From Candidatus Obscuribacterales bacterium (GTDB lineage Bacteria; Cyanobacteriota; Vampirovibrionia; Obscuribacterales; Obscuribacteraceae), in assembly GCA_949127735.1 (NCBI GenBank), contig CASBPX010000052.1:1-38298 (forward strand): a stretch of 38,298 nucleotides of DNA, written 5' to 3'. This document shows, one piece after another, positions 14,517 to 22,331 of this stretch. The notes under the pieces are model-generated. The model saw only the letters and a list, made by a program, of their open reading frames with translations, was not told where the DNA came from and ran no database searches. Within the stretch, counting starts at the first letter, position 1; each line of letters opens with the position of its first letter. Both the position numbers and the translations under genes were made by a program.

Positions 14517-16772
14517 ATGTCCTGGAGATGGAAGCTAGCAGTACTCTTTGTACTGATCGCGGGTTTTTCTACCCTCATATTTATGGGACACGAGGTCAGC
14601 GATCAAGCACCTCCGGTTCCTGACCGCATCATTAATAGCAACGGAGACCTGCTTTTCAAAGGCAGCGACATCATGGCTGGCCAGGCCGTTTTTCAAAAAT
14701 ATGGCCTCATGGATGTGGGGTCATTTTTCGGTCACGGCGCTTATAACGGGCCTGATTTTTCGGCCGAATATCTGCATAAATCGGGCGAGTATGCCCTCGA
14801 TTATATGGCTCAGAAAAAATATCATAAAGCGTATGCCGATCTAGAAACCGGTGATCAAGGCAATTTAGACAGTACTTTGCAGAAAGAGCTGAAGGTCAAT
14901 CGCTTTGACCCGGCCTCCAAAACATTGACCTTTACAGAAAATCAGGCCTTTGCTTATAGCCAGTTGGTTCCTTACTATGATACCGAATTTGGTGTCGGCC
15001 GAAAGCTGCCACTGCCGGCCAATTATATTGCCGATGCTACTGAACGTTTGCAGCTGAGTCGTTTCTTTGCCTGGGGTGCCTGGGTTTGCGTTACTGAAAG
15101 GCCAGGCAAAGACTACACATTTACAAATAACTGGCCTCCAGATCGCCTGGTAGGTAACGGCCCTAACTGGCAAATATTTTTCTGGAGCGCTATGAGTTTA
15201 ATCATGCTCATAGGCGGCATAGGTCTGACACAGTTTCTGCTGAGCGCATTTCCTGGCTTAGGCTGGATGCCGGACGGTCAAGGTATGGTCGACAATGTCA
15301 AAAGTTATCAACCATTGCGGTCACAAACTTCGCTCTATCCCTATTTCACAGTGGTTGTTTTACTGTTTCTGTTTCAAACTATCTTCGGCATAGTGACGGC
15401 GCACTATATTGTTGAACAAGGATTCTACGGATTTGATATTCGCAGCATTTTGCCTTACAGCGTCACGCGCAGCTGGCATATACAGCTTTCAATCTTCTGG
15501 ATTGCTACGGCCTGGCTTGCTGCCGGAATGTTTATGGCTCCGATGCTTTCGAAGAACGAACCGAAAGGACAACACTGGCTTGTCAAAATTTTATTTGTTG
15601 CCATTTTAATTGTGGCGGTTGGAAGCATTGGCGGAGAGTGGCTTGGCGTCAAAAATATGCTTGGCAATCTCTGGTTCTGGTTTGGGCATCAAGGTTGGGA
15701 ATATCTTGAATTGGGACGTTTCTGGCAAGCGCTGTTGACACTAGGCATGGTGCTCTGGGCCGTGATTGTTTTTCGCAGCATCAGCCCCCTTCTCAAGGGC
15801 AAAGACCATGGCAGCCTACCTTATATGCTGCTTTACGGTGTGATGGCCATTCCATTATTTTTCAGTTTTGGCATGATGTATCATCCAGGCACCAATTTTG
15901 CCGTAGCTGATTTCTGGAGATGGTGGGTGGTGCATCTCTGGGTTGAAGGCATCTTTGAATTGTATACAACCATTATTGTGGCTTACTTCTTTTGCAGCCT
16001 CGGTATGGTTTCAGAAAAATCAGCCCTATCGGTTATTTACATAGACATTATCTTGTATCTGGGCAGCGGTATTGTCGGCATTGGGCACCACTATTACTGG
16101 ACAGCGCAACCGGCTATTAATATGGCACTTGGATCTATGGTCTCAGCCTTAGAAGTAGTACCACTGACACTGCTAACAATGGAAGCCTGGAAATTTGTGG
16201 AGCTGGCCAAGGTAGATGGATCAATTAAAAACTTCTCGCATTATTGGGCCATGATGTTTTTAATTGCCGTCGGTTTCTGGAATTTCCTTGGTGCTGGAAT
16301 ATTTGGTTTCTTGATCAACACGCCTATAGTAAGCTATTACGAGCACGCTACATACTTAACTTCTAACCACGGTCACGCAGCCCTCATGGGTGTTTACGGC
16401 ATGCTGGCCGTGGCGGCGATTTTATTCTGCACACGCTATTTGATGACTGACAATGCCTGGAGCAACAGATTAGCTGGAATATCTTTCTGGGGTTTAAACG
16501 TCGGCCTGATGCTGATGCTTGTGCTCAATATTTTCCCCGCGGGCGTTATTCAAATGATTGCCAGTTACGAACATGGGTTCTGGTACGCTCGCAGTTATGA
16601 TTTTATCCATTCAGAATTGTTTCAACTACTTACCTGGTTGCGGGTGGCGGGAGATATTACTTTTGTCATGGCCGGAGTATTACCTCTCGTAATTCTTGTG
16701 GTTAGAGGCATGTTCTTCAGGCGACCAGCAGTTAAATTAGTATCAAGTAGCCCTGTTCAAGGCGATAATTAA
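14517..16772 (+). CDS. norZ: Quinol-dependent nitric oxide reductase, single-subunit (qNOR)
   Basis: A 751-residue protein that reduces 2 NO to N2O using quinol. The N-terminal part (about 40-220) is the periplasmic domain, which in qNOR resembles cytochrome c but has no CxxCH; none is present here. Then follow about 12 membrane segments of the heme-copper oxidase fold. Expected ligands are seen: H321 (RSWHIQLS), H473 with Glu477 and Glu481 (VVHLWVEGIFELY), H524-H525 (GIGHHYYWT), and H618/H620 (SNHGHAALMG). GGGAGG lies 4 bases before the ATG. The gene is 106 bases after the RIC gene and 17 before the secreted paralogue B, so norZ and paralogue B are probably one transcript. Function here is NO detoxification or use of NO as an electron acceptor. 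Confidence 0.95.
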   Translation: MSWRWKLAVLFVLIAGFSTLIFMGHEVSDQAPPVPDRIINSNGDLLFKGSDIMAGQAVFQKYGLMDVGSFFGHGAYNGPDFSAEYLHKSGEYALDYMAQKKYHKAYADLETGDQGNLDSTLQKELKVNRFDPASKTLTFTENQAFAYSQLVPYYDTEFGVGRKLPLPANYIADATERLQLSRFFAWGAWVCVTERPGKDYTFTNNWPPDRLVGNGPNWQIFFWSAMSLIMLIGGIGLTQFLLSAFPGLGWMPDGQGMVDNVKSYQPLRSQTSLYPYFTVVVLLFLFQTIFGIVTAHYIVEQGFYGFDIRSILPYSVTRSWHIQLSIFWIATAWLAAGMFMAPMLSKNEPKGQHWLVKILFVAILIVAVGSIGGEWLGVKNMLGNLWFWFGHQGWEYLELGRFWQALLTLGMVLWAVIVFRSISPLLKGKDHGSLPYMLLYGVMAIPLFFSFGMMYHPGTNFAVADFWRWWVVHLWVEGIFELYTTIIVAYFFCSLGMVSEKSALSVIYIDIILYLGSGIVGIGHHYYWTAQPAINMALGSMVSALEVVPLTLLTMEAWKFVELAKVDGSIKNFSHYWAMMFLIAVGFWNFLGAGIFGFLINTPIVSYYEHATYLTSNHGHAALMGVYGMLAVAAILFCTRYLMTDNAWSNRLAGISFWGLNVGLMLMLVLNIFPAGVIQMIASYEHGFWYARSYDFIHSELFQLLTWLRVAGDITFVMAGVLPLVILVVRGMFFRRPAVKLVSSSPVQGDN

Positions 16773-16789
16773 CTGATAGCATCGTCTAA

Positions 16790-17506
16790 ATGCTCAATCG
16801 TGCCCTGGCAATTTCTTTGACGCTTGCCGCCATGCTCTGCTCAAGCGCAGCGGCCTGGGCCGACACTCTGCAAGGTGGAGTGACACAAGTTGAAGCCGTC
16901 GCACCTTCACTGCTGCCGGGTGCCGTTTACGACCGGGCCAAAATTGCCAATCGCATCACCAACTGGTACAGAATTCCGGTCTGGTTGGCAGGCACAAGGC
17001 AACGTACTGAAATAAGAAGCAATGCAGGCGTAGTCAAAAATGTTCGCAGTCGTGAACGCGGTCGGCAGCTCGATGCTGATGGACACATCTGGGAAGCCAG
17101 TCGCGAGCCGATATTTTACGACATCGACAGGGGTGAGCTGGTTTCGCACACTATATTGACGAAAAGCGAACCGCTACTTTTGACTAGACGTAAAGTGATT
17201 TTGCGGCTCGGCGGTACTATGGTGGCAGCAAAAAAGACAGGCGATGTAATCGTCGATGTAATGCAGTGGGAAGAAATTCACACTCTTACACCAGGACCAA
17301 ACAATACGGTTGACGGCCTAATTAGCGAAACTCGAAACTTCGACAAGAACGGCAAGCTTACTTTGCTCAGTACAGAGCCTAAATATTACACTGAATATCT
17401 GGTGGCAGAATTTCAAGCTATAGATAAAGACAATCGTTTTGACTACAAAAAAGAATTTGCCGAATTTCTGCACAAGGCCGGCAAAGACAATTTGATTCCA
17501 CCTTAA
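16790..17506 (+). CDS. Secreted protein of unknown family, paralogue B (directly after NO reductase)
   Basis: A 238-residue protein with a signal peptide (ALAISLTLAAMLCSSAAAWA). It is homologous to the protein at 12215-12904: WYRIPVWLAGT (59-69), RGRQLDADGHIWEA (90-103), YDIDRGE (110-116) and the C-terminal FAEFLHKAGKDNLIP align in order. I know no function for the family. There are no Cys in the mature part and no cofactor motif; it looks like a beta-rich extracytoplasmic domain ending in a short helix. Being 17 bases after the NO reductase gene, whose catalytic access side faces the periplasm, it may assist that enzyme's assembly, stability or surface environment; this is inference from position only. 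Confidence 0.8.
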   Translation: MLNRALAISLTLAAMLCSSAAAWADTLQGGVTQVEAVAPSLLPGAVYDRAKIANRITNWYRIPVWLAGTRQRTEIRSNAGVVKNVRSRERGRQLDADGHIWEASREPIFYDIDRGELVSHTILTKSEPLLLTRRKVILRLGGTMVAAKKTGDVIVDVMQWEEIHTLTPGPNNTVDGLISETRNFDKNGKLTLLSTEPKYYTEYLVAEFQAIDKDNRFDYKKEFAEFLHKAGKDNLIPP

Positions 17507-17600
17507 TCTGTGTTTACTCACGCATTTGATTGCACCCAGTTCATAAAAGCACACAATCATCTAGTGGCTTAGATGACGAAGACCATTGAAGTGAAAGGGT

Positions 17601-17629
17601 TTGCGGTCAACTAGACAAGCAGGTATAGA
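17601..17629 (+). promoter_or_regulatory. Putative sigma70 promoter for the TPR-kinase gene string
   Basis: TTGCGG (17601-17606), 17-base spacer, TATAGA (17624-17629), about 69 bases before the ATG at 17698. A small hairpin TCATCTA-GTGGCT-TAGATGA lies upstream near 17558-17577, without a T run. Confidence 0.42.
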
Positions 17630-17697
17630 ATCGCGCTGTTACCTGTTGAGCTGGCGTGGAATAAGGTTTGTAAGCCCTTAATTTCTGGTGCTGCTTT

Positions 17698-18564
17698 ATG
17701 ACCAAAAAACTTAGTACATTTTCGTTTCCTCTTGTTCTGTCTCTTTTGGCAGCGTCTGTGCTTGCTCGGCCTGTTCAGGGTCAAGCATTTATGGAATATG
17801 GGGGCGTTCAGGCCGGTGCAGCCGGCCTAGGAGCCGGTCTTGCCGCCAGTCACAATAACGGCGCCGCCGTACGAAACACCTATGAGACCGCAGTGCAGGC
17901 TCAACAGGCTCTGGTGCAACAGAACAGAGCAATTGAACAATATTTGGCCATGGGCATAAAATACGAAACAAAAAAAGATTGGGACTCTGCCGAAAAATGT
18001 TTCACTTATGTTTTGCAGGTGGTCAATCGTCGCGACGGCCCCGGCAGCGCCAACGGCATTCCTGCGCTTAAACACATGGTTAATATAAAAGTAGCGCAAA
18101 ATAAAATTGATGATGCCATTGGTTTTCAGAAAACTGTGGTGGCGTTTACTCAAGCGGCAAAAAATGCTGATCCGCGCAATACACTTAAGACAAAAATGGA
18201 TCTTTCCAATCTTTTCTTGAAAAAGGAAGATTATTCCAGTGCAGAGCCTTATTTGCAGCAATCAGCTACCTTAGTGGAAGAAAATCAAGCCTTTGCCACA
18301 GATCAGAAACGCTCTACGCTTAAGACTTACACCAAAGTTTTACGCAAATTGAAAAAGAACGTTGAAGCCGACGCTGTCGACAGCAAATTGGCAAAATATG
18401 AAACAGCAGAAACTACTACTACTTCTGCTACTGCCACTACTTCTGCCACTGCCCCGGCAACAACTAGCACAGAAATAAAACCAGGTACAGATGCACTAAA
18501 ACCAGATGTATTAAAAATAGAATCTCCAGCAGCCGGCACTAAAGCTTCTGTGGAAATAAAATAA
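17698..18564 (+). CDS. Secreted TPR-like repeat protein with Thr/Ala-rich tail
   Basis: A 288-residue protein with a signal peptide (FPLVLSLLAASVLARPVQGQ). The middle (about 60-235) is helical with TPR-like units, for example MGIKYETKKDWDSAEKCFTY and LFLKKEDYSSAEPYLQQSAT. The tail is a low-complexity Thr/Ser/Ala segment (from about 240), likely disordered. TPR proteins act as protein-binding scaffolds. It is 3 bases upstream of a membrane-anchored Ser/Thr kinase whose C-terminus also lies outside the cytoplasm, so the two could interact across the membrane surface. The promoter at 17601 probably serves the whole string to 21421. Confidence 0.78.
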   Translation: MTKKLSTFSFPLVLSLLAASVLARPVQGQAFMEYGGVQAGAAGLGAGLAASHNNGAAVRNTYETAVQAQQALVQQNRAIEQYLAMGIKYETKKDWDSAEKCFTYVLQVVNRRDGPGSANGIPALKHMVNIKVAQNKIDDAIGFQKTVVAFTQAAKNADPRNTLKTKMDLSNLFLKKEDYSSAEPYLQQSATLVEENQAFATDQKRSTLKTYTKVLRKLKKNVEADAVDSKLAKYETAETTTTSATATTSATAPATTSTEIKPGTDALKPDVLKIESPAAGTKASVEIK

Positions 18565-18567
18565 TCG

Positions 18568-19674
18568 ATGGCAGTTGAAATAACAGAACCTGATCCGCTC
18601 CATAACGAGCTTCCTAAGCAATACACGGTCTTAGGCAAAATCAGATCAGGTGGTATGGGTGCGATTTACAAAGTAGAAAATCGCTTCACAAGACAACTTT
18701 GCGCCATCAAGGTGATGCGGCCTGAAGGAGCTCAGGACGAACAGTTGCGTAAACGCTTCATTGTCGAAGCCAAGGCAGCAAGCCTGCTTAAGCATCCTAA
18801 TATTTGTCAGACCTTTGATTTTGGTGTCAGTGAGAACCATACCCTTTTTCTGGTAATGGAATTTTTAGAAGGTATTAGTCTCGAGCAAAAAGTAAACAGA
18901 GATGGCCCACTTCCTGCGGCAGAGGCAGTCTCAATATTTCAGCAAGTGAGCGCCGCTTTAAGCCACGCCCACGAATACAACGTCATTCACCGTGACCTGA
19001 AGCCAGACAACATCATGCTCAGTCGCAATAGCTCAGATGGTGGCACCATTGTACACATAGTCGATTTCGGCATTGCCAAAGTGCTCACCGCCCCTGGTGC
19101 CACTCCCTCAGGAGACGGTTTAACCCGTAACGGTGCGCTATTGGGTACCCCCATTTATATGAGCCCAGAACAAGCCCTGACCGAAGTCGTAGACTGTCGC
19201 TCAGACATTTATTCACTCGGTTGCGTCATGTATTTTGCACTAACCGGCAAGCCGCCCTTTGCCGCACCAACAGTTATGGACATCCTCTATCAACACGTAC
19301 ATAAGCCACCACCTGAAATTGATGCCAGCTTTAAAGTTGCGCCGGCAATGAAATCAATAATCATGAAAGCGCTGGAGAAAAAGCCGGCAGATCGCTACCA
19401 GACCATGCAGCAATTAGCCACCGATCTGAAAAAGCTGACCAAGGGAGTAGCCATAGAGCATCGCCTGCTGGCGAGAGATCGCAAAAAAATTCGCCAGAAT
19501 CTGATGCTGATTTTGACCTTTTTCTTAGGCTGGGCCAGTATGTTTATAGCCTCCATGGCCGTCCAAAACTTCAAAACCATTTTGCCCAAAACGCCAGCCA
19601 AAGCCTCTTTTAAAAAATCAGTTAACTCCGCTACTGCCAAACATGGCAATCAAGAGACTATACTGAAGCATTGA
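18568..19674 (+). CDS. Membrane-anchored Ser/Thr protein kinase (Hanks/PknB type)
   Basis: A 368-residue protein with a complete kinase domain: Gly-rich loop GKIRSGGMGAIYK, Lys48 (CAIKVM), Glu67, HRDLKPDN from residue 141, DFG 166-168 (VDFGIAK), GTPIYMSPEQ and RSDIYSLGCVMYFALTGKPP. All catalytic residues are present. One membrane segment follows at about 311-332 (NLMLILTFFLGWASMFIASM), then a short basic tail of about 36 residues outside, with no PASTA or other sensor domain. The secreted TPR protein encoded 3 bases upstream may supply sensing. The downstream DUF4279 gene starts 14 bases after its stop. Substrates are unknown. Confidence 0.93.
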   Translation: MAVEITEPDPLHNELPKQYTVLGKIRSGGMGAIYKVENRFTRQLCAIKVMRPEGAQDEQLRKRFIVEAKAASLLKHPNICQTFDFGVSENHTLFLVMEFLEGISLEQKVNRDGPLPAAEAVSIFQQVSAALSHAHEYNVIHRDLKPDNIMLSRNSSDGGTIVHIVDFGIAKVLTAPGATPSGDGLTRNGALLGTPIYMSPEQALTEVVDCRSDIYSLGCVMYFALTGKPPFAAPTVMDILYQHVHKPPPEIDASFKVAPAMKSIIMKALEKKPADRYQTMQQLATDLKKLTKGVAIEHRLLARDRKKIRQNLMLILTFFLGWASMFIASMAVQNFKTILPKTPAKASFKKSVNSATAKHGNQETILKH

Positions 19675-19688
19675 ACACAGGAAACTCG

Positions 19689-20171
19689 ATGCATCGAATA
19701 GACGAGCTGGGCGAAGACAGAACCCTCGAGCGTGCCACTGGACCAGAAAGAGTGCGGGCGACCTTTCGCGTCTATCACCCGGGCCTCGAACCTGACCGAA
19801 TCACTGAACTTCTTGAAATCAGTCCGTCTGTAGCATGGCGCTGCGGTGATGACGCTTACGGCTGGCGTAAGCGCCCCGGGCATAAAGCCCCGTCTGGAGG
19901 TTGGCTGCTCAGCACACGAACAGTAATTCGCGGCAATAATGCCATGGCTCATATAGATTGGTTACTAGACCAGTTAACCGGCAAAGCCGGCACAATAAAA
20001 GATCTGCAAGATCACGGATTTATGATTGATGTGGTGGTGGGCTGGCACGCCTCATCTTGGAATACCACTCCGGCTCTTACACCAGAAATAATGCGTCGAC
20101 TTGGCAAGCTCAGTTTACCGATCTGGTTCGATGTTTATTTATTTGGTTCAGAAGAAGGCGAGCTAATCTGA
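19689..20171 (+). CDS. DUF4279-family protein, copy 1
   Basis: From ATG 19689 (AGGA 6 bases upstream) the protein has 160 residues. It matches the DUF4279 pattern: RATFRVYHPGLEPDRITELL, then a Trp and Gly rich GGWLLSTRTVI strand, an amphipathic helix (HIDWLLDQLTG), and SSWNTTPALTPEIMRRLGKL ending in LPIWFDVYLFG. The function of DUF4279 proteins is unknown to me; they are small soluble proteins. The next gene, 3 bases downstream, is a paralogue with the same blocks, so this is a tandem duplication that diverged. The frame extends to a TTG at 19671 overlapping the kinase stop, which is less likely as the start. Confidence 0.78.
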   Translation: MHRIDELGEDRTLERATGPERVRATFRVYHPGLEPDRITELLEISPSVAWRCGDDAYGWRKRPGHKAPSGGWLLSTRTVIRGNNAMAHIDWLLDQLTGKAGTIKDLQDHGFMIDVVVGWHASSWNTTPALTPEIMRRLGKLSLPIWFDVYLFGSEEGELI

Positions 20172-20174
20172 CCA

Positions 20175-20630
20175 ATGAATTTTGAAACTCAACCACAAGA
20201 AACTTATGCTACTTTGCGCATTTATCATGCCGACTTAGAGCCTGCCTCATTGACTGACTTGTTTGAAGTCAAGCCGACTAAAGCCTGGAAAATGGGCGAA
20301 GTAATCACTGTTGAAAATCACGGCAGCAGCGCTAAATTTGAAGCCAAAACCGGAGGTTGGTTGTTGTCTTCAAAGCATGCCATTCGCAGCACCGATGCTA
20401 TGAAACATATTGAATGGATGGTGGATGCCATGGCTAATCACGGCAACAACATCAGCAAACTGCAAAAAGACGGTTATACAGTTGACCTGGTGGTGGCATG
20501 GTTCTCTAATTCGTGGAATACGTGCCCGGCCCTCACTCCTGAACTAATGACCCGGGTGGCCAATCTGCGCATTCCCCTCTGGTTTGATGTCTACTTAGAT
20601 CAGCCCATGGACCTCTCACTACTTGACTGA
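20175..20630 (+). CDS. DUF4279-family protein, copy 2
   Basis: A 151-residue protein with the same blocks as copy 1: TYATLRIYHADLEPASLTDL, GGWLLSSKHAIRSTDAMKHI, DLVVAWFSNSWNTCPALTPE and LRIPLWFDVYLDQ. It starts 3 bases after copy 1 and its stop overlaps the ATG of the following membrane-protein gene (TGATG), so the three are translated from one transcript. Divergence between the copies is moderate, suggesting an old duplication. Two copies could form a heterodimer or recognise different partners; function is unknown. Confidence 0.78.
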   Translation: MNFETQPQETYATLRIYHADLEPASLTDLFEVKPTKAWKMGEVITVENHGSSAKFEAKTGGWLLSSKHAIRSTDAMKHIEWMVDAMANHGNNISKLQKDGYTVDLVVAWFSNSWNTCPALTPELMTRVANLRIPLWFDVYLDQPMDLSLLD

Positions 20631-21421
20631 TGCCCAATATTTTTCAATGGTCAACATTCACCCTGGTCTTACTGGCACCACTGATGGTATTGACGGCGAT
20701 AGTGATTGCGGCGTTCAAACGTAAAGGATACGGTTGGCCGCAAGCCAGTTTGCCGCAGCAAATGCGCTTATATCTTGCTTGTTTGGTAATCATAAACTGT
20801 GTAGCAGCCTGGTGTTTTGCGCACTCTGGCTATGATGCTGCTCTCTCGTCAGAAACAACAGACCAATTTTCTATTCGATCGCTCCTTTTCCTTGCGTCTA
20901 ATTTACTACTGATTTTGACTTGCTCGATGCCGCTGTTCTACAGATTGCAAACACTAATGTTTCAGCGCAAAATTTCTCTAATTCAAAATGAGGGAATAGA
21001 CCGCGGTCTATTTCTCATGCTTACAAATCTGCTTTTCATTATCCTGACATTTTTGCTGGTGCCGTCAGTGCAATATTTTCTTGTTCACAACGGCTGGTTG
21101 CGCGGCAACGTAGCCGCACTGGCAGGGCTTTTTTATATCGGCTGCGCAGGCTCGATTGCCTGCCTGGCCCTGGCTGGAATATCAATCAGTTTTGCCCGAG
21201 CGCCTCAATTAGTGCGAACAATGCGCACTTTAAGAGATCAGGATCTTTTGCCTGATTATCTAGCCGAAAAAACCGATCAAGAGCTCTATCCGCTCATGGA
21301 GGCGGCCCAGGGACTGCTAAAACTCAACCGCACCGAAGCCTTGAAAGCCATAGAAGCTCTGGCTCTTAAGCCTGCGGGCGAACAAAACTTAGAGACAGAC
21401 TCCAACCCAGAATCAAATTAG
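20630..21421 (+). CDS. Polytopic membrane protein of unknown function
   Basis: A 263-residue protein with about five hydrophobic segments: near 9-28 (FTLVLLAPLMVLTAIVIAAF), 46-65, 83-106, 126-151 (LFLMLTNLLFIILTFLLVPS) and 160-190. A cytoplasmic-looking C-terminal part of about 70 residues follows, rich in Leu, Glu and Arg. I do not recognise a family. Its ATG overlaps the stop of the second DUF4279 gene (TGATG), which indicates coupled translation. It ends 6 bases before the stop of the convergent WD40-like gene. It may anchor the DUF4279 proteins or be a kinase target; both are guesses from position. Confidence 0.7.
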   Translation: MPNIFQWSTFTLVLLAPLMVLTAIVIAAFKRKGYGWPQASLPQQMRLYLACLVIINCVAAWCFAHSGYDAALSSETTDQFSIRSLLFLASNLLLILTCSMPLFYRLQTLMFQRKISLIQNEGIDRGLFLMLTNLLFIILTFLLVPSVQYFLVHNGWLRGNVAALAGLFYIGCAGSIACLALAGISISFARAPQLVRTMRTLRDQDLLPDYLAEKTDQELYPLMEAAQGLLKLNRTEALKAIEALALKPAGEQNLETDSNPESN

Positions 21422-21427
21422 AATATG

Positions 21428-22255
21428 TTATTTGTAACCGCCGCCATATTGCACATTGGCAATCTTGATGAACTGTTTAGCATCCCAGAGATATGTCCAC
21501 GAATCAGTGGCACAAAGCAAATATCGGCCGTCGGGGCTGAACATCGCAGCACGTATAGGAAACTCGTGTGCAATAGTGCCGACTTCTGCACCATTGGCGG
21601 TTCGCCATAATTTGGCGTTGGTTCCATCTAGAGTGACCAATTGTGTGCCGTCAGGATTAATAATCAATGAGGTGACCGGGTTGCTCTGAGGCATTTTCAG
21701 AGTCATCAGGCCCTGGGTAGCCGACCATAGCTGAAAATTCTCAGCAGTGGTGACCGCTATACATTTGCTGTCTTGACTGAGCACAACTTGCAGCACATTG
21801 CTTTGATGATCAAATTGCTTTTTAAACTCACCACTGACTGCATTCCAGGTGCGTGAATAGTCACCGCCACTGGTGACCACATAAGAGCCGTCGCGACTGT
21901 AAGCAATCCAGCGAATTAGAGAGCCGTGCTGCAAAGCCATAATCTCAGTGCCTTTGACGGCATTCCACAATGAGGCGGTGTTACCTGAGACGGTAACAAA
22001 AGTCTTACCACTAGGGCTATATATGATTACTTTAGCGCCGCTGATAAATGGCACTCTGGCGCTGAAGTCAGCAGCTGTATTACGAATGGGCATACCATTG
22101 CTGGGGTCGTCCATAAAGCGGGCGACTTTATCGCCGAAAACCACCGAATTAATCTGATTTACTTGAGATTCGGCGGGCAAGACGAATAATGAAATCAACG
22201 CCAGGCAACACGTGAAGGCGGCCAGCGCTCTGTTTGTGAAAAGTAAAGTATGCAT
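21428..22255 (-). CDS. Secreted WD40-like beta-propeller protein
   Basis: A 275-residue protein with a signal peptide (AAFTCCLALISLFVLPAESQ). Five WD-like repeats of about 40 residues follow, with S-x-D/P-G-x-x-x-x-T and x-LW/TW endings: IIYSPSGKTFVTVSGNTASL, AYSRDGSYVVTSGGDYSRTW, VLSQDSKCIAVTTAENFQLW, IINPDGTQLVTLDGTNAKLW and MFSPDGRYLLCATDSWTYLW. Five blades alone make an unusual propeller, so it may dimerise or be irregular. Such proteins serve as extracytoplasmic binding platforms. It is divergent from ppk2 (76 bases apart) and convergent with the membrane-protein gene. Confidence 0.82.
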   Translation of the reverse strand: MHTLLFTNRALAAFTCCLALISLFVLPAESQVNQINSVVFGDKVARFMDDPSNGMPIRNTAADFSARVPFISGAKVIIYSPSGKTFVTVSGNTASLWNAVKGTEIMALQHGSLIRWIAYSRDGSYVVTSGGDYSRTWNAVSGEFKKQFDHQSNVLQVVLSQDSKCIAVTTAENFQLWSATQGLMTLKMPQSNPVTSLIINPDGTQLVTLDGTNAKLWRTANGAEVGTIAHEFPIRAAMFSPDGRYLLCATDSWTYLWDAKQFIKIANVQYGGGYK

Positions 22256-22331
22256 AGAGCCTCATAAATCATGGACGGCTATGTTAACACCTGCCGTGGA
22301 ATAAAGAAGCAATGGTGGGGGATGATAGATC

